From contig JAHLEH010000006.1 of the NCBI GenBank assembly GCA_018883545.1, positions 111,172-175,171 on the forward strand: a DNA stretch of 64,000 bases, read 5' to 3'. Source of the stretch: Marixanthotalea marina. Lineage in GTDB: Bacteria > Bacteroidota > Bacteroidia > Flavobacteriales > Flavobacteriaceae. Of this stretch, positions 1 through 8,922 are shown piece after piece. Position 1 is the first letter of the stretch, and the number at the start of each line of letters is the position of its first letter. A program made the translations under genes and the position numbers. The notes under the pieces are model-generated. The model searched no databases. It was not told where the DNA came from and saw nothing but the letters and a program-made list of their open reading frames with translations.

Positions 1-104
1 ATTTTGAAGCAGAATATTTACCTGAACCAGAAAATATTGAGGCCTACCAAGCTTTAATGGATTCGTATTCAGAATTAAGTGCATTTATTGAATCAATCAG
101 TTAA
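1..104 (+). CDS. araB: C-terminal end of a probable ribulokinase (partial)
   Basis: An open frame enters from the left edge in phase with position 3 and stops with TAA at 102-104, six bases before the araD start codon. Only about 33 residues are visible and they carry no diagnostic motif. The assignment as L-ribulokinase rests on context: araB directly precedes araD and araA in the arabinose operons of many Flavobacteriaceae. What is seen is the partial frame; the function is inference. Confidence 0.5.
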   Translation, partial: FEAEYLPEPENIEAYQALMDSYSELSAFIESIS

Positions 105-110
105 AAAATT

Positions 111-812
111 ATGAGTTCTAAATACAAAGATTTAAAACAAGAATGCTACGAAGCCAACATGCAGCTAAATGCTCTTGGTCTAGTTGTTTATACCTTCGGA
201 AACGTAAGTGCTGTAGATAGAGCTAATGGCGTTTTCGCCATTAAGCCAAGTGGTGTACCCTACGAAGTTTTAAAACCAGAAGATATGGTGATTTTAGATT
301 TCGACAATAACATTGTTGAAGGCACCATGCGACCATCTTCAGATACTAAAACACATTCTTTCCTCTATAAAAATTGGGAAGATATTGGTGGTGTAGCTCA
401 TACCCACGCTACATATTCCTGTGCTTGGGCGCAGTCGCAGTTGGACATCCCTATTTTTGGAACCACGCATGCCGACCATTTAACAGCCGATATTCCCTGT
501 GCACCGCCAATGAGCGACGACCTTATTGAAGGTAACTACGAGCACAACACCGGTATTCAAATCATTGATTGTTTTAAAAACAAAGGGCTTTCGCATACCG
601 AAGTGGAAATGATTCTTATCGGAAACCATGGTCCGTTTGCTTGGGGAAAAAATGCAGCTAAAGCGGTTTATAACAGCAAAGTATTGGAAGTTGTTGCTGA
701 AATGGCTTATTTAACCAGACAAATAAATCCTAATGCACCTCGATTAAAAGATTCACTCATCAAAAAACATTACGAACGTAAACATGGTAAAAATGCCTAT
801 TACGGTCAATAA
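111..812 (+). CDS. araD: L-ribulose-5-phosphate 4-epimerase AraD
   Basis: This 233-residue cytoplasmic protein belongs to the class II aldolase/epimerase family and converts L-ribulose 5-phosphate to D-xylulose 5-phosphate, the last step of arabinose entry into the pentose phosphate pathway. The expected motifs are all present: GNVSAVD near residue 30, KPSGVPYE near 45, SSDTKTH near 76, and the zinc ligands His97 and His99 in AHTHATYS and His173 in GNHGPF. These match the E. coli AraD ligands with an offset of two. Length is normal for the family. It lies 6 bp after the probable araB and 28 bp before araA, so the genes are very likely co-transcribed. Confidence 0.95.
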   Translation: MSSKYKDLKQECYEANMQLNALGLVVYTFGNVSAVDRANGVFAIKPSGVPYEVLKPEDMVILDFDNNIVEGTMRPSSDTKTHSFLYKNWEDIGGVAHTHATYSCAWAQSQLDIPIFGTTHADHLTADIPCAPPMSDDLIEGNYEHNTGIQIIDCFKNKGLSHTEVEMILIGNHGPFAWGKNAAKAVYNSKVLEVVAEMAYLTRQINPNAPRLKDSLIKKHYERKHGKNAYYGQ

Positions 813-840
813 CAACTAATATAAAATACAATTAATCAAA

Positions 841-2349
841 ATGATAGATATTTCTAAAAAAGAAATTTGGTTTGTAACCGGTAGCCAACACTTATATGGT
901 GAAGAAACCTTAAAACAAGTAGCTGCTAATTCTCAGGAAATTGTAAAAGGATTAAATGCATCCGCTCACATTCCTGTGAATATCGTTTTTAAACCAACCG
1001 TAAAAACACCAGACGAAATTACCAACGTTTGCCAAGAAGCCAATGCAGCCAAAAACTGTATTGGTATCATTACTTGGATGCACACCTTCTCCCCTGCTAA
1101 AATGTGGATTAATGGTTTGAGCATTTTGAACAAACCAATCTGCCATTTACACACGCAATTCAATGCTGAAATCCCTTGGAGTTCTATTGATATGGACTTT
1201 ATGAACCTAAACCAATCGGCACATGGTGATAGGGAATTTGGTTTTATTATGTCTAGAATGCGTAAAAAACGTAAAGTGGTAGTTGGCCATTGGCAAACAG
1301 AGCGTGTTCAAAAGAAATTAGGTATTTGGTCACGTGTGGTATTAGGCTGGGATGATTTACAAAACCTTAAAGTAGCACGTTTTGGCGATAATATGCGCCA
1401 AGTGGCGGTTACTGAAGGCGATAAAGTAGAAGCACAAATCCGCTTTGGTATGGCTGTAAATGGCTACGATTCATCAGATATAACCAATAAAATCAAAGAA
1501 GTTAGTGATGCCGATTTAAATGACCTTTTGGCAGTTTACGAGAGCACTTATAATTTAACCCCTGCATTAAAGGAAGGTGGTGAAAAAAGACAATCTTTAA
1601 TAGATTCTGCTAAAATCGAATTGGGATTAAGAGCCTTTTTAGAAGAAGGTGGCTTTAAAGCATTCACCGATACGTTTGAAAATTTAGGCGAATTAAAACA
1701 ATTACCAGGTTTGGCCGTACAACGCCTTATGGCCGATGGTTACGGATTTGCTGGTGAAGGCGATTGGAAAACAGCTGCCATGGTTAGGGCCGTAAAAGTA
1801 ATGAACTATGGTTTGGAAGGCGGTACGTCTTTCATGGAAGATTATACCTATCATTTCACCCCAGAGAAATCGTATGTATTAGGTTCCCACATGTTGGAAA
1901 TTTGTCCATCCATTGCTGATGCAAAACCATCTTGTGAAGTGCATCCTTTAGGTATTGGTGGCAAAGAAGATCCTGTAAGATTGGTATTCAATTCTCCTGC
2001 AGGCGACGCTATTAATGTATCGTTGGTAGATATGGGTAACCGTTTCAGGTTGATTGTTAATGAAGTGGAAGCAGTAAAACCTATGGCCGATTTACCAAAA
2101 TTACCGGTAGCCAGAGTTTTATGGGATGCAAAACCAGATTTAGAAGTTGCTGCTACTGCATGGATTTTAGCTGGTGGGGCACACCACACGGTTTATAGTC
2201 AAGCCATTACAACCGAATATATCGAGGATTTTGCCGATATTGCAGGTGTAGAATTACTTGTAATTGATAAAAATACTTCAATTAGGGAGTTTAAAGATAA
2301 AATCAATGCCAACGAAGCATACTACAATATGTTTCAGCATCGTTTATAA
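841..2349 (+). CDS. araA: L-arabinose isomerase AraA
   Basis: This 502-residue protein interconverts L-arabinose and L-ribulose, the first step of the pathway. The family's manganese-binding and catalytic residues are in place: Glu306 in GFAGEGDWK, Glu333 in [10 protein letters not shown], His350 in GSHMLEICP and a histidine near 449 in AGGAHHT. The N-terminal signature [10 protein letters not shown] is intact and the length equals the E. coli enzyme. It sits in the middle of the arabinose operon, downstream of araD and 24 bp upstream of a secreted aldose epimerase. Nothing unusual was seen. Confidence 0.97.
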   Translation: MIDISKKEIWFVTGSQHLYGEETLKQVAANSQEIVKGLNASAHIPVNIVFKPTVKTPDEITNVCQEANAAKNCIGIITWMHTFSPAKMWINGLSILNKPICHLHTQFNAEIPWSSIDMDFMNLNQSAHGDREFGFIMSRMRKKRKVVVGHWQTERVQKKLGIWSRVVLGWDDLQNLKVARFGDNMRQVAVTEGDKVEAQIRFGMAVNGYDSSDITNKIKEVSDADLNDLLAVYESTYNLTPALKEGGEKRQSLIDSAKIELGLRAFLEEGGFKAFTDTFENLGELKQLPGLAVQRLMADGYGFAGEGDWKTAAMVRAVKVMNYGLEGGTSFMEDYTYHFTPEKSYVLGSHMLEICPSIADAKPSCEVHPLGIGGKEDPVRLVFNSPAGDAINVSLVDMGNRFRLIVNEVEAVKPMADLPKLPVARVLWDAKPDLEVAATAWILAGGAHHTVYSQAITTEYIEDFADIAGVELLVIDKNTSIREFKDKINANEAYYNMFQHRL

Positions 2350-2373
2350 TTGTTTAACCAAAAAAACCACTAA

Positions 2374-3558
2374 ATGAGAACATTAAAGCGTAGTTTTTGC
2401 TTATTGACCCTTCTCAGCTTTATTTTACTGCATATTCAATGTAAAAATGAAAAAAAAGCTGACACTAACACAACACCTGTAGAAATGAAAAATTTAGTTA
2501 CTATATCAAAAGAGTCTTTTGGAACTACTAATGACAGTATTCCTGTAGATAAATACATTCTTAAAAATGAAAAAGGAATGGAAATAAGTATCATAACCTA
2601 TGGGGGTATTATAACAAATTGGACTGCTCCAGATAAAAATGGCAATTACAACGACATTGTTTTGGGTTTTGATAGCATAGAAAAATACCAAATGCCAGGG
2701 GTTCCTTTTTTTGGTGCTTTAATTGGTAGATACGGAAACCGAATTGCCAAAGCCAAATTCTCTTTAGATGGTACTGAATATACTTTAGCGGCAAACGATG
2801 GCCAAAACCATTTGCATGGTGGTACCAAAGGCTTTGATAAAGTAGTTTGGAATGCTACTGAGCAAACCACAGATAGTACCGCTTCGTTGGTGTTAACTTA
2901 TTTAAGTAAGGACATGGAAGAAGGCTATCCAGGTAATTTAGAAACCAAAGTAACCTATACACTGGATAACAACAATGAACTTACTGTACTATATGAAGCT
3001 ACAACCGATAAGAAAACCGTGGTTAACTTAACCCAGCATACGTACTTCAATTTAAGTGGTGATTTTTCTAAAAATATTTTAGATACTGAAATGACCATCA
3101 ATGCAGATGCTTATTTACCAGTAGATGCGACTTTAATTCCAACAGGCGAATTAAGACCAGTAGCAGGAACACCTTTCGATTTCACAGAACCTAAAGCTTT
3201 AGGCAAAGAGATTGGAGCAGAAAATGAGCAATTAAAAAGAGGCGGTGGTTACGACCATTGTTGGGTATTGAACAACCAAAATGAAGGTATTAGGTTAGCT
3301 GCTACTGCTCATGATCCTCAGACTGGAAGAGTATTGGAAGTGTATTCAGATGAACCTGGTATTCAATTATACACTGGTAACTTCTTGGATGGCACACTAC
3401 CTAGTAAACAGGGTGGCACATATGGACACCGTACAGGTTTCTGTTTAGAAACACAACACTATCCAGATTCTCCAAATCAGCCAGAGTTTCCATCGACTGT
3501 ATTGAACCCAGGAGAGACTTACAAAACAACAACGTCTTTTAAGTTTTCAACAAAATAA
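2374..3558 (+). CDS. Lipoprotein aldose 1-epimerase (GalM family)
   Basis: This 394-residue protein starts with a lipoprotein signal peptide whose lipobox ends at Cys23-24 (LHIQC), so it should be anchored on the periplasmic or outer face. The mature part is a galactose mutarotase-like fold with the motifs IGRYGNRI, NHLHGG, TQHTYFNLSG (catalytic His), YDHCW and a C-terminal LETQHYPDSPN. It interconverts alpha and beta anomers of sugars, here probably arabinose before or during uptake. It closes the arabinose operon and is followed by a strong hairpin terminator. The Flavobacteriaceae often place such an exported mutarotase in this operon. Confidence 0.93.
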   Translation: MRTLKRSFCLLTLLSFILLHIQCKNEKKADTNTTPVEMKNLVTISKESFGTTNDSIPVDKYILKNEKGMEISIITYGGIITNWTAPDKNGNYNDIVLGFDSIEKYQMPGVPFFGALIGRYGNRIAKAKFSLDGTEYTLAANDGQNHLHGGTKGFDKVVWNATEQTTDSTASLVLTYLSKDMEEGYPGNLETKVTYTLDNNNELTVLYEATTDKKTVVNLTQHTYFNLSGDFSKNILDTEMTINADAYLPVDATLIPTGELRPVAGTPFDFTEPKALGKEIGAENEQLKRGGGYDHCWVLNNQNEGIRLAATAHDPQTGRVLEVYSDEPGIQLYTGNFLDGTLPSKQGGTYGHRTGFCLETQHYPDSPNQPEFPSTVLNPGETYKTTTSFKFSTK

Positions 3559-3578
3559 GACACTGTTTTTAATCTTGA

Positions 3579-3608
3579 AAAAGCCCACATTGATTGTGGG
3601 CTTTTTTT
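3579..3608 (+). terminator. Rho-independent terminator of the arabinose operon
   Basis: A perfect 8-9 bp stem (AAGCCCACA paired with TGTGGGCTT) with a short loop is followed by a run of T. It lies about 20 bp after the epimerase stop codon. Confidence 0.9.
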
Positions 3609-3629
3609 GCACCATAATATTTTTATTTT

Positions 3630-3653
3630 AAATAAGATATTTTTGTCCTATTT
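3630..3653. promoter_or_regulatory. NsrR-like operator upstream of the Rrf2 gene
   Basis: An imperfect palindrome with halves AAGATA and TGTCCT separated by four T lies 42 bp upstream of the Rrf2-type regulator. It resembles two better palindromes upstream of norB and nirK. Autoregulation by the Rrf2 protein is inferred. Confidence 0.5.
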
Positions 3654-3694
3654 AAAAATTAGTTTTAAATTTGTAAAATCAAACCAAGTAAAAT

Positions 3695-4129
3695 ATGTTT
3701 TCAAAAGCTTGTGAATATGGTATAAGGGCTTCAATATTTATTGCCTTAAATTCCTTTGAAGGCAAACGCGTTAACCCAAAAGAGATTGCATCAGAAATAG
3801 ATTCGCCAGTAGCTTTTACTGCAAAAATTTTACAAGCTCTAGTAAAACACAAGGTGATTAACTCTGTAAAAGGTGCCCATGGTGGTTTTGAAATTGAGAA
3901 AAACAAAATAAACTCCATCAAACTTTCTGATATAGTAGATGCTATTGACGGCAATACCATTTATGAAGGGTGTGGTCTTGGTCTCAAAGCTTGCGACGAG
4001 GCACGTCCCTGCCCTATGCACGATAAATTTAAAACCGTTAGGGACGAACTTAAAACAATGCTAGAGTCTACAAATTTAGAAACCTTGGCTTTGGATATGA
4101 AAGGCGGAGACACCTTCTTAAAACGATAA
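3695..4129 (+). CDS. Rrf2-family transcriptional regulator, NsrR-like
   Basis: This 144-residue protein has the N-terminal winged helix typical of Rrf2 regulators and three cysteines, Cys93, Cys100 and Cys106, in the region where NsrR and IscR bind an iron-sulfur cluster. In this family the cluster senses nitric oxide and its loss relieves repression. The neighbours support an NO-sensing role: the next genes encode NO reductase and the iron-centre repair protein. AGGATA/TATCCT palindromes flank the gene on both sides and recur upstream of nirK. It is called NsrR-like rather than NsrR because the cysteine spacing alone does not separate subfamilies. Confidence 0.85.
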   Translation: MFSKACEYGIRASIFIALNSFEGKRVNPKEIASEIDSPVAFTAKILQALVKHKVINSVKGAHGGFEIEKNKINSIKLSDIVDAIDGNTIYEGCGLGLKACDEARPCPMHDKFKTVRDELKTMLESTNLETLALDMKGGDTFLKR

Positions 4130-4143
4130 AAAATTTTATATAT

Positions 4144-4167
4144 AAATAGGATAAATTTATCCTATTT
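4144..4167. promoter_or_regulatory. Perfect 24-bp palindrome upstream of norB, probable NsrR-like operator
   Basis: The halves AAATAGGATAAA and TTTATCCTATTT are exact reverse complements. The element lies between the Rrf2 gene stop and norB, 25 bp before the norB start codon. The core AGGATA-N4-TATCCT is repeated exactly upstream of nirK. Confidence 0.7.
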
Positions 4168-4192
4168 AAAATTAACTAAAACTCTAATCAAC

Positions 4193-6439
4193 ATGAAAAA
4201 AGAAAAAAAACTCTGGATATTATTTATTGCAGTTATTATTGGCTCGTTTAGCGTATTGGGGTATTATGGCTTTGAAATCTATCAGCAATCTCCGCCAATT
4301 CCAAAGGCAATTATCTCAACCAATGGCGAGGTTATTTTCAACGAATTGGATATTAAAGATGGCCAAAACATATGGCAAAGCATAGGTGGACAGGAAGTGG
4401 GCTCTATCTGGGGGCATGGTGCCTATGTTGCACCTGATTGGACCGCAGATTGGCTCCATAGGGAAGCAGTTTTTATACTTAATATATATGCCAACGAGGA
4501 TTTTGGGAAAAATTATGAGGCTATTTCAGAAGAACAAAAGGCCGCCCTTAAAATAAGGCTACAAAATGAACTGCGAAAAAACACATATAGCGAAACTTCC
4601 AACACCATAACAATTAGCGAAAACCGCATAGAAGCCATAAAGCATTTAAGTAATTATTACAGAGGACTGTTTACCAACGACCCTGCATTCGATAAACTTC
4701 GTGCAGACTATGCCATTCCTAAAAATACAATTAAGGATGTAGACAAAATGCATAAAATGAATGCCTTTTTCTTTTGGGCTACTTGGGCTACCGTAACGGA
4801 ACGCCCTAACAGCAAGGTAAGCTACACCCACAACTGGCCAGCTGATGATTTGGTTGGCAACGCACCTACTATGGATTTAATGGTGTGGTCTGGCGTAAGC
4901 ATAATTCTTCTTATTTTATGTATTGGTATACTTGTATTTTACCATGTAAAATCCGGGGAAGATGAAAACCTTCCGCCTCCTGCTGAAGATCCTTTATTAA
5001 AACAAGGAATGACACCAAGCATGCGTTTGGTTAAAAAATACTTTTGGGTTGTTACCTTACTTATGGTGGTTCAAATGCTTCTAGGTATTGTAACAGCACA
5101 TTATGGTGTTGAAGGCGACGGCTTCTATGGTTTTGCCCTAGACCAAATATTACCTTATTCGGTTACTAGAACTTGGCATACACAATTAGCCATATTCTGG
5201 ATTGCAACCGCCTGGTTGGCTACAGGTCTATATATTGCGCCCGCTGTTTCTGGCAAAGATCCAAAATTCCAAAAATTTGGAGTAAACTTCCTATTCGTAG
5301 CACTGTTAATTATTGTAGTAGGCTCTATGGCTGGTCAATGGTTTGGCGTAATGCAAAAACTAAATTTGGTTAATAACTTTTGGTTTGGCCATCAAGGTTA
5401 CGAATATGTAGACTTGGGTAGGTTCTGGCAAATTTTTCTTTTAGTTGGCCTATTTTTATGGCTAGCCTTAATGGTAAGACCACTGCTTCCTGTATTAAAA
5501 CGGAAAACGGAAGAAAAGAACCTTATTATCATGTTTTTAATTTCCTGTACCGCCATTGCACTGTTCTATGCATCTGGATTAATGTGGGGAAGGCACACCA
5601 ACCTGGCTATTGCGGAATATTGGAGATGGTGGGTTGTCCACCTTTGGGTAGAGGGCTTCTTTGAAGTTTTTGCCACCGTTGTTATTGCCTTTCTTTTTGT
5701 TAGACTAGGACTCTTAAAGTCTAAAACCGCTACTTTAAATGTATTGTTGGCTACCATCATTTTTATGTCTGGTGGTATTTTAGGTACCTTCCATCACTTA
5801 TACTTTTCCGGAACACCAAAAGCCGTTATGGCCTTAGGTGCCACATTTAGTGCGTTAGAAGTTGTTCCATTAACTTTAATTGGCTACGAAGCTTACCATA
5901 ACTACAAACTATCTAAAGCCACTAAATGGTTGGAAGATTACAAATGGCCCATATACTTTATGATAGCTGTTGCTTTTTGGAACTTTCTAGGTGCCGGTAT
6001 TTTTGGTTTTATTATTAACCCACCTATTGCACTCTACTATGTACAGGGCCTAAACACTACTCCCTTACACGGTCACACAGCACTGTTTGGCGTATATGGT
6101 ATGCTGGGCATTGGGCTTATGTTATTCGTACTTAGGAGTCTATACCGAAATGTCCTTTGGAACAACAAACTCCTAAAAATAACCTTTTGGTCCTTAAACT
6201 TAGGCTTGTTAGGGATGGCTTTATTAAGCTTACTACCCATGGGCGTATGGCAAGCTGTAGAGAGCATTGAACATGGCATGTGGTACGCCCGCTCATCTGA
6301 ACTCATGCAAGACCCTGCCATGATTACCTTAAAATGGCTAAGAACCATAGGCGATGTCATATTCGCCATTGGTATCGTTACAACATGTTGGTTTGTATTC
6401 GATTTAACCCTTAAAAACAAAATAACAAAGAACAATTAA
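4193..6439 (+). CDS. norB: Quinol-dependent nitric oxide reductase (qNOR)
   Basis: This 748-residue integral membrane protein reduces NO to N2O using electrons from the quinol pool. The N-terminal part (about residues 10-230) has one membrane segment and a long periplasmic domain typical of the fused qNOR form. The rest is the multi-helix heme-copper oxidase core, with histidine-bearing helices such as the one containing TRTWHTQLAIFW and the segment GTFHHLYFSG, which fits the paired histidines of the dinuclear centre. The length agrees with qNorB and no NorC gene is nearby, so the single-subunit form is likely. It follows the Rrf2 regulator and a perfect palindrome. Confidence 0.93.
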   Translation: MKKEKKLWILFIAVIIGSFSVLGYYGFEIYQQSPPIPKAIISTNGEVIFNELDIKDGQNIWQSIGGQEVGSIWGHGAYVAPDWTADWLHREAVFILNIYANEDFGKNYEAISEEQKAALKIRLQNELRKNTYSETSNTITISENRIEAIKHLSNYYRGLFTNDPAFDKLRADYAIPKNTIKDVDKMHKMNAFFFWATWATVTERPNSKVSYTHNWPADDLVGNAPTMDLMVWSGVSIILLILCIGILVFYHVKSGEDENLPPPAEDPLLKQGMTPSMRLVKKYFWVVTLLMVVQMLLGIVTAHYGVEGDGFYGFALDQILPYSVTRTWHTQLAIFWIATAWLATGLYIAPAVSGKDPKFQKFGVNFLFVALLIIVVGSMAGQWFGVMQKLNLVNNFWFGHQGYEYVDLGRFWQIFLLVGLFLWLALMVRPLLPVLKRKTEEKNLIIMFLISCTAIALFYASGLMWGRHTNLAIAEYWRWWVVHLWVEGFFEVFATVVIAFLFVRLGLLKSKTATLNVLLATIIFMSGGILGTFHHLYFSGTPKAVMALGATFSALEVVPLTLIGYEAYHNYKLSKATKWLEDYKWPIYFMIAVAFWNFLGAGIFGFIINPPIALYYVQGLNTTPLHGHTALFGVYGMLGIGLMLFVLRSLYRNVLWNNKLLKITFWSLNLGLLGMALLSLLPMGVWQAVESIEHGMWYARSSELMQDPAMITLKWLRTIGDVIFAIGIVTTCWFVFDLTLKNKITKNN

Positions 6440-6449
6440 AATAGATATT

Positions 6450-7172
6450 ATGAACACAATAACACAAAAACAAGTTGGCGCCTTTGTTGCCGAAGATTAT
6501 AGAACTGCTGCCGTTTTCACAAAATATGGTATTGACTTTTGCTGTAGAGGCAATAGAAGCTTAGAAGAAGTATGTGAAAAAAATGGCATTGAAACCAACG
6601 AATTGGTAAGTAGCCTTGAGAGTATTACAAAGTCACAAACCAATCAATCCATAGATTATAAATCTTGGCCACTCGATTTGCTTGTAGATTACATTGAAAA
6701 AAAACACCATCGTTATGTTGAGGAGAAAATTCCAATTATCAAACAATTCTTAAACAAGTTATGCAAAGTGCACGGTGAAAGGCAACCAGAACTATTTGAA
6801 ATAAATAACTTGTTCACATCTTCAGCGGGAGAATTGGCTCAGCATATGAAAAAAGAAGAACTCGTTTTATTTCCTTTTGTTAAAAAATTGGTGAAAGCCG
6901 AGTTATCGCAAACTGCAATAGAATCACCTGGTTTTGGCACTGTAAAGAATCCAATAGCAATGATGATGCAAGAGCACGATAATGAAGGGGAACGTTTTAG
7001 AAAAATAGCAAATCTGTCTAGTAATTACACGCCTCCAGCTGATGCTTGCAATACGTATAAAGTGACATTTGCTATGCTAAAGGAATTTGAGGAGGATTTG
7101 CATTTGCACATTCACTTGGAAAACAATATTCTATTTCCCGCTGCTGAAAAACTTGAGAAAAAATTCTGTTAA
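6450..7172 (+). CDS. ric: Iron-sulfur cluster repair di-iron protein Ric (YtfE/ScdA family)
   Basis: This 240-residue protein has an N-terminal ScdA domain with the adjacent cysteines Cys31-Cys32 in DFCCRGNRS. A hemerythrin-like four-helix domain follows, with di-iron ligands in HHRYVEEKIP, HMKKEE, EHDNEGERF and HIHLENNILFP. The family restores iron-sulfur clusters damaged by nitric oxide or oxidants. It starts 10 bp after norB and should be in the same transcript, ending at a hairpin terminator. Length and motifs are complete. Confidence 0.93.
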   Translation: MNTITQKQVGAFVAEDYRTAAVFTKYGIDFCCRGNRSLEEVCEKNGIETNELVSSLESITKSQTNQSIDYKSWPLDLLVDYIEKKHHRYVEEKIPIIKQFLNKLCKVHGERQPELFEINNLFTSSAGELAQHMKKEELVLFPFVKKLVKAELSQTAIESPGFGTVKNPIAMMMQEHDNEGERFRKIANLSSNYTPPADACNTYKVTFAMLKEFEEDLHLHIHLENNILFPAAEKLEKKFC

Positions 7173-7197
7173 ACAAATTCATTAATGTGTTGCTTTT

Positions 7198-7239
7198 TAA
7201 ATCCTACAGTTTGATTATATTATTGGCTGTAGGATTTTT
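7198..7239 (+). terminator. Rho-independent terminator after ric
   Basis: The 10-bp stem AATCCTACAG / CTGTAGGATT encloses a 17-base loop and is followed by T residues. It separates norB-ric from the next gene. Confidence 0.8.
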
Positions 7240-7264
7240 ATATTTATATCTATACTAAAACAAA

Positions 7265-8467
7265 ATGTCTAAGAAACTAATCATTGTATGTCTTGTGAAT
7301 TTTCTCATAGCCGCATTGCTGGGGCTTACTTTACGTTTCTCTTATGTGCAGGATATAGGTATAAATTATCGTTTTTTAACCCATGCGCACTCACATGTTG
7401 CCATGCTTGGCTGGGTATATTTAATGCTCTACACCCTTTTTGTCCACTATTTCACAAAACACAATAAATCATTTTACAATAAATTATTTTGGGTAACCGA
7501 AATAGCTGTTATCGGCATGTTACTCAGTTTTCCTTTTCAAGGTTATGCCCCTATTTCCATTACTTTTTCAACACTGCACATTTTTTGTAGTTATTTTTTT
7601 GCTTATCGTATCTGGAAAGACCTCTACATTAAAAACCACCTTATTGCGTTCATGGTCAAAACTGCTTTGACTTTTATGTTATTATCCACCATAGGCATTT
7701 GGTGTTTAGGCCCAGCTGTTGGGCTTATGGGCAAAGCTTCAGCCTTTTATCAAATTGCCATACAATTCTTTTTGCATTTTCAGTTCAATGGTTGGTTTTT
7801 AATGGGTGTATTAGCCATATTATTTCATCAACTAAAAATTGAGCCTTCAAAAATCACGAATCGTTTGGTAACTGTTATTATTATTGCAACTATTTTAACT
7901 TTAGCGCTACCAGTTCAGTGGTTTACTGGCTTAACTATGCTTTACTTTTTAAATGCTACTGGCATTATACTACAAATTTGGGCCCTTATTTTATTTTTAA
8001 AAGCTATTAAGAACCCTTATAGGGTTATTTTGGCAAATGAGTCTTCTACAGTAAAATGGATGTACTATTTTGCCCTTTCTTGTTTTATATTGAAACTGGT
8101 CTTGCAGGGAATCACCCTTTTTCCAGGTTTTTCAGAAACATTAATAAACCATACAAATTTTATTATAGGGTTTATACATTTAACTATGCTTGGCACAATA
8201 AGTGGATTCCTTCTGGCTTTTATTCTAAAAGCTAAAGATCTTGAAACCAATAAAATCACGTCCTTAGGGGTTTATTTATTCCTGATTGGGTTTGTTCTCA
8301 CCGAGTTTCTATTAACATTACAGGGAAGCTACTTTTATTTCCAAATTGGTTTTATTAAAAATTACTACCTTATAATATTTTCCGCTAGTATCTTTTTGCC
8401 TTTGGGCATTACTTTTATCATATATTCATTTTTTAAAAACAAAAACGCATGTCTATTAAACCACTAA
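7265..8467 (+). CDS. Polytopic membrane protein, possibly related to heme-copper oxidase subunit I or NnrS
   Basis: This 400-residue protein consists almost entirely of hydrophobic helices, roughly eleven or twelve. A histidine-rich motif near the first helix pair (THAHSHVAMLGW) resembles heme-ligating helices of the oxidase/NO reductase superfamily. It is coded between the NO reductase/Ric pair and a hemerythrin protein, so a role in NO or redox metabolism is likely by context. The exact family cannot be fixed from sequence reading alone; an NnrS-like heme-copper protein or a catalytically reduced oxidase subunit are the two best alternatives. The last 19 bp overlap the next gene. Confidence 0.6.
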   Translation: MSKKLIIVCLVNFLIAALLGLTLRFSYVQDIGINYRFLTHAHSHVAMLGWVYLMLYTLFVHYFTKHNKSFYNKLFWVTEIAVIGMLLSFPFQGYAPISITFSTLHIFCSYFFAYRIWKDLYIKNHLIAFMVKTALTFMLLSTIGIWCLGPAVGLMGKASAFYQIAIQFFLHFQFNGWFLMGVLAILFHQLKIEPSKITNRLVTVIIIATILTLALPVQWFTGLTMLYFLNATGIILQIWALILFLKAIKNPYRVILANESSTVKWMYYFALSCFILKLVLQGITLFPGFSETLINHTNFIIGFIHLTMLGTISGFLLAFILKAKDLETNKITSLGVYLFLIGFVLTEFLLTLQGSYFYFQIGFIKNYYLIIFSASIFLPLGITFIIYSFFKNKNACLLNH

Positions 8468-8910
8468 AACGCCATAAAGCTTTACAACCTTTAAGCAGGG
8501 AACATCACCACGGCCTTTTGTTGGCTTGGAAAATACGTTCTGGTCTTAATAAAAATATTGCAATTGAACGCATTAAGGCATATACCGATTGGTTTTTTAA
8601 AACCCATCTGATACCCCATTTTGAAATGGAAGAAAAACACATCTTCACTCTTCTAGGCAATGATAACGATTTAGTTAAAAAGGCGCTTTCAGAACACAAA
8701 AGGCTAGCTATGTTATTCAACCAGACCGAAGACACTAAAAAAAACCTGTCCTTAATTGAAGAAGAACTAGAACAACATATTAGGTTTGAAGAACGTGTAC
8801 TCTTCCCTGAAATACAGAAAATAGCAACTCCAGATCAATTTGCCGAAATAGAAGAAATTCATCAATCAATCCCCTTTAAGGATAAAGTTGATGATGAATT
8901 TTGGAAATAG
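8449..8910 (+). CDS. Hemerythrin-domain protein
   Basis: This 153-residue soluble protein is a single hemerythrin/HHE cation-binding four-helix bundle. Probable iron ligands lie in REHHHGLLL near the N terminus, in HFEMEEKHIF, in SEHKRL and in LEQHIRFEERVLFPEI. Such proteins bind a di-iron centre and sense or carry O2 or NO. Its start codon lies inside the end of the preceding membrane protein gene, which implies translational coupling. A substrate role cannot be told from the sequence. Confidence 0.85.
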   Translation: MSIKPLKRHKALQPLSREHHHGLLLAWKIRSGLNKNIAIERIKAYTDWFFKTHLIPHFEMEEKHIFTLLGNDNDLVKKALSEHKRLAMLFNQTEDTKKNLSLIEEELEQHIRFEERVLFPEIQKIATPDQFAEIEEIHQSIPFKDKVDDEFWK

Positions 8911-8922
8911 TATTTAAAAAAA

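Noticed and set aside
1851..2189. 112-codon antisense frame within araA
   Set aside because: It is a shadow of the araA coding frame; the sense gene has complete motifs.
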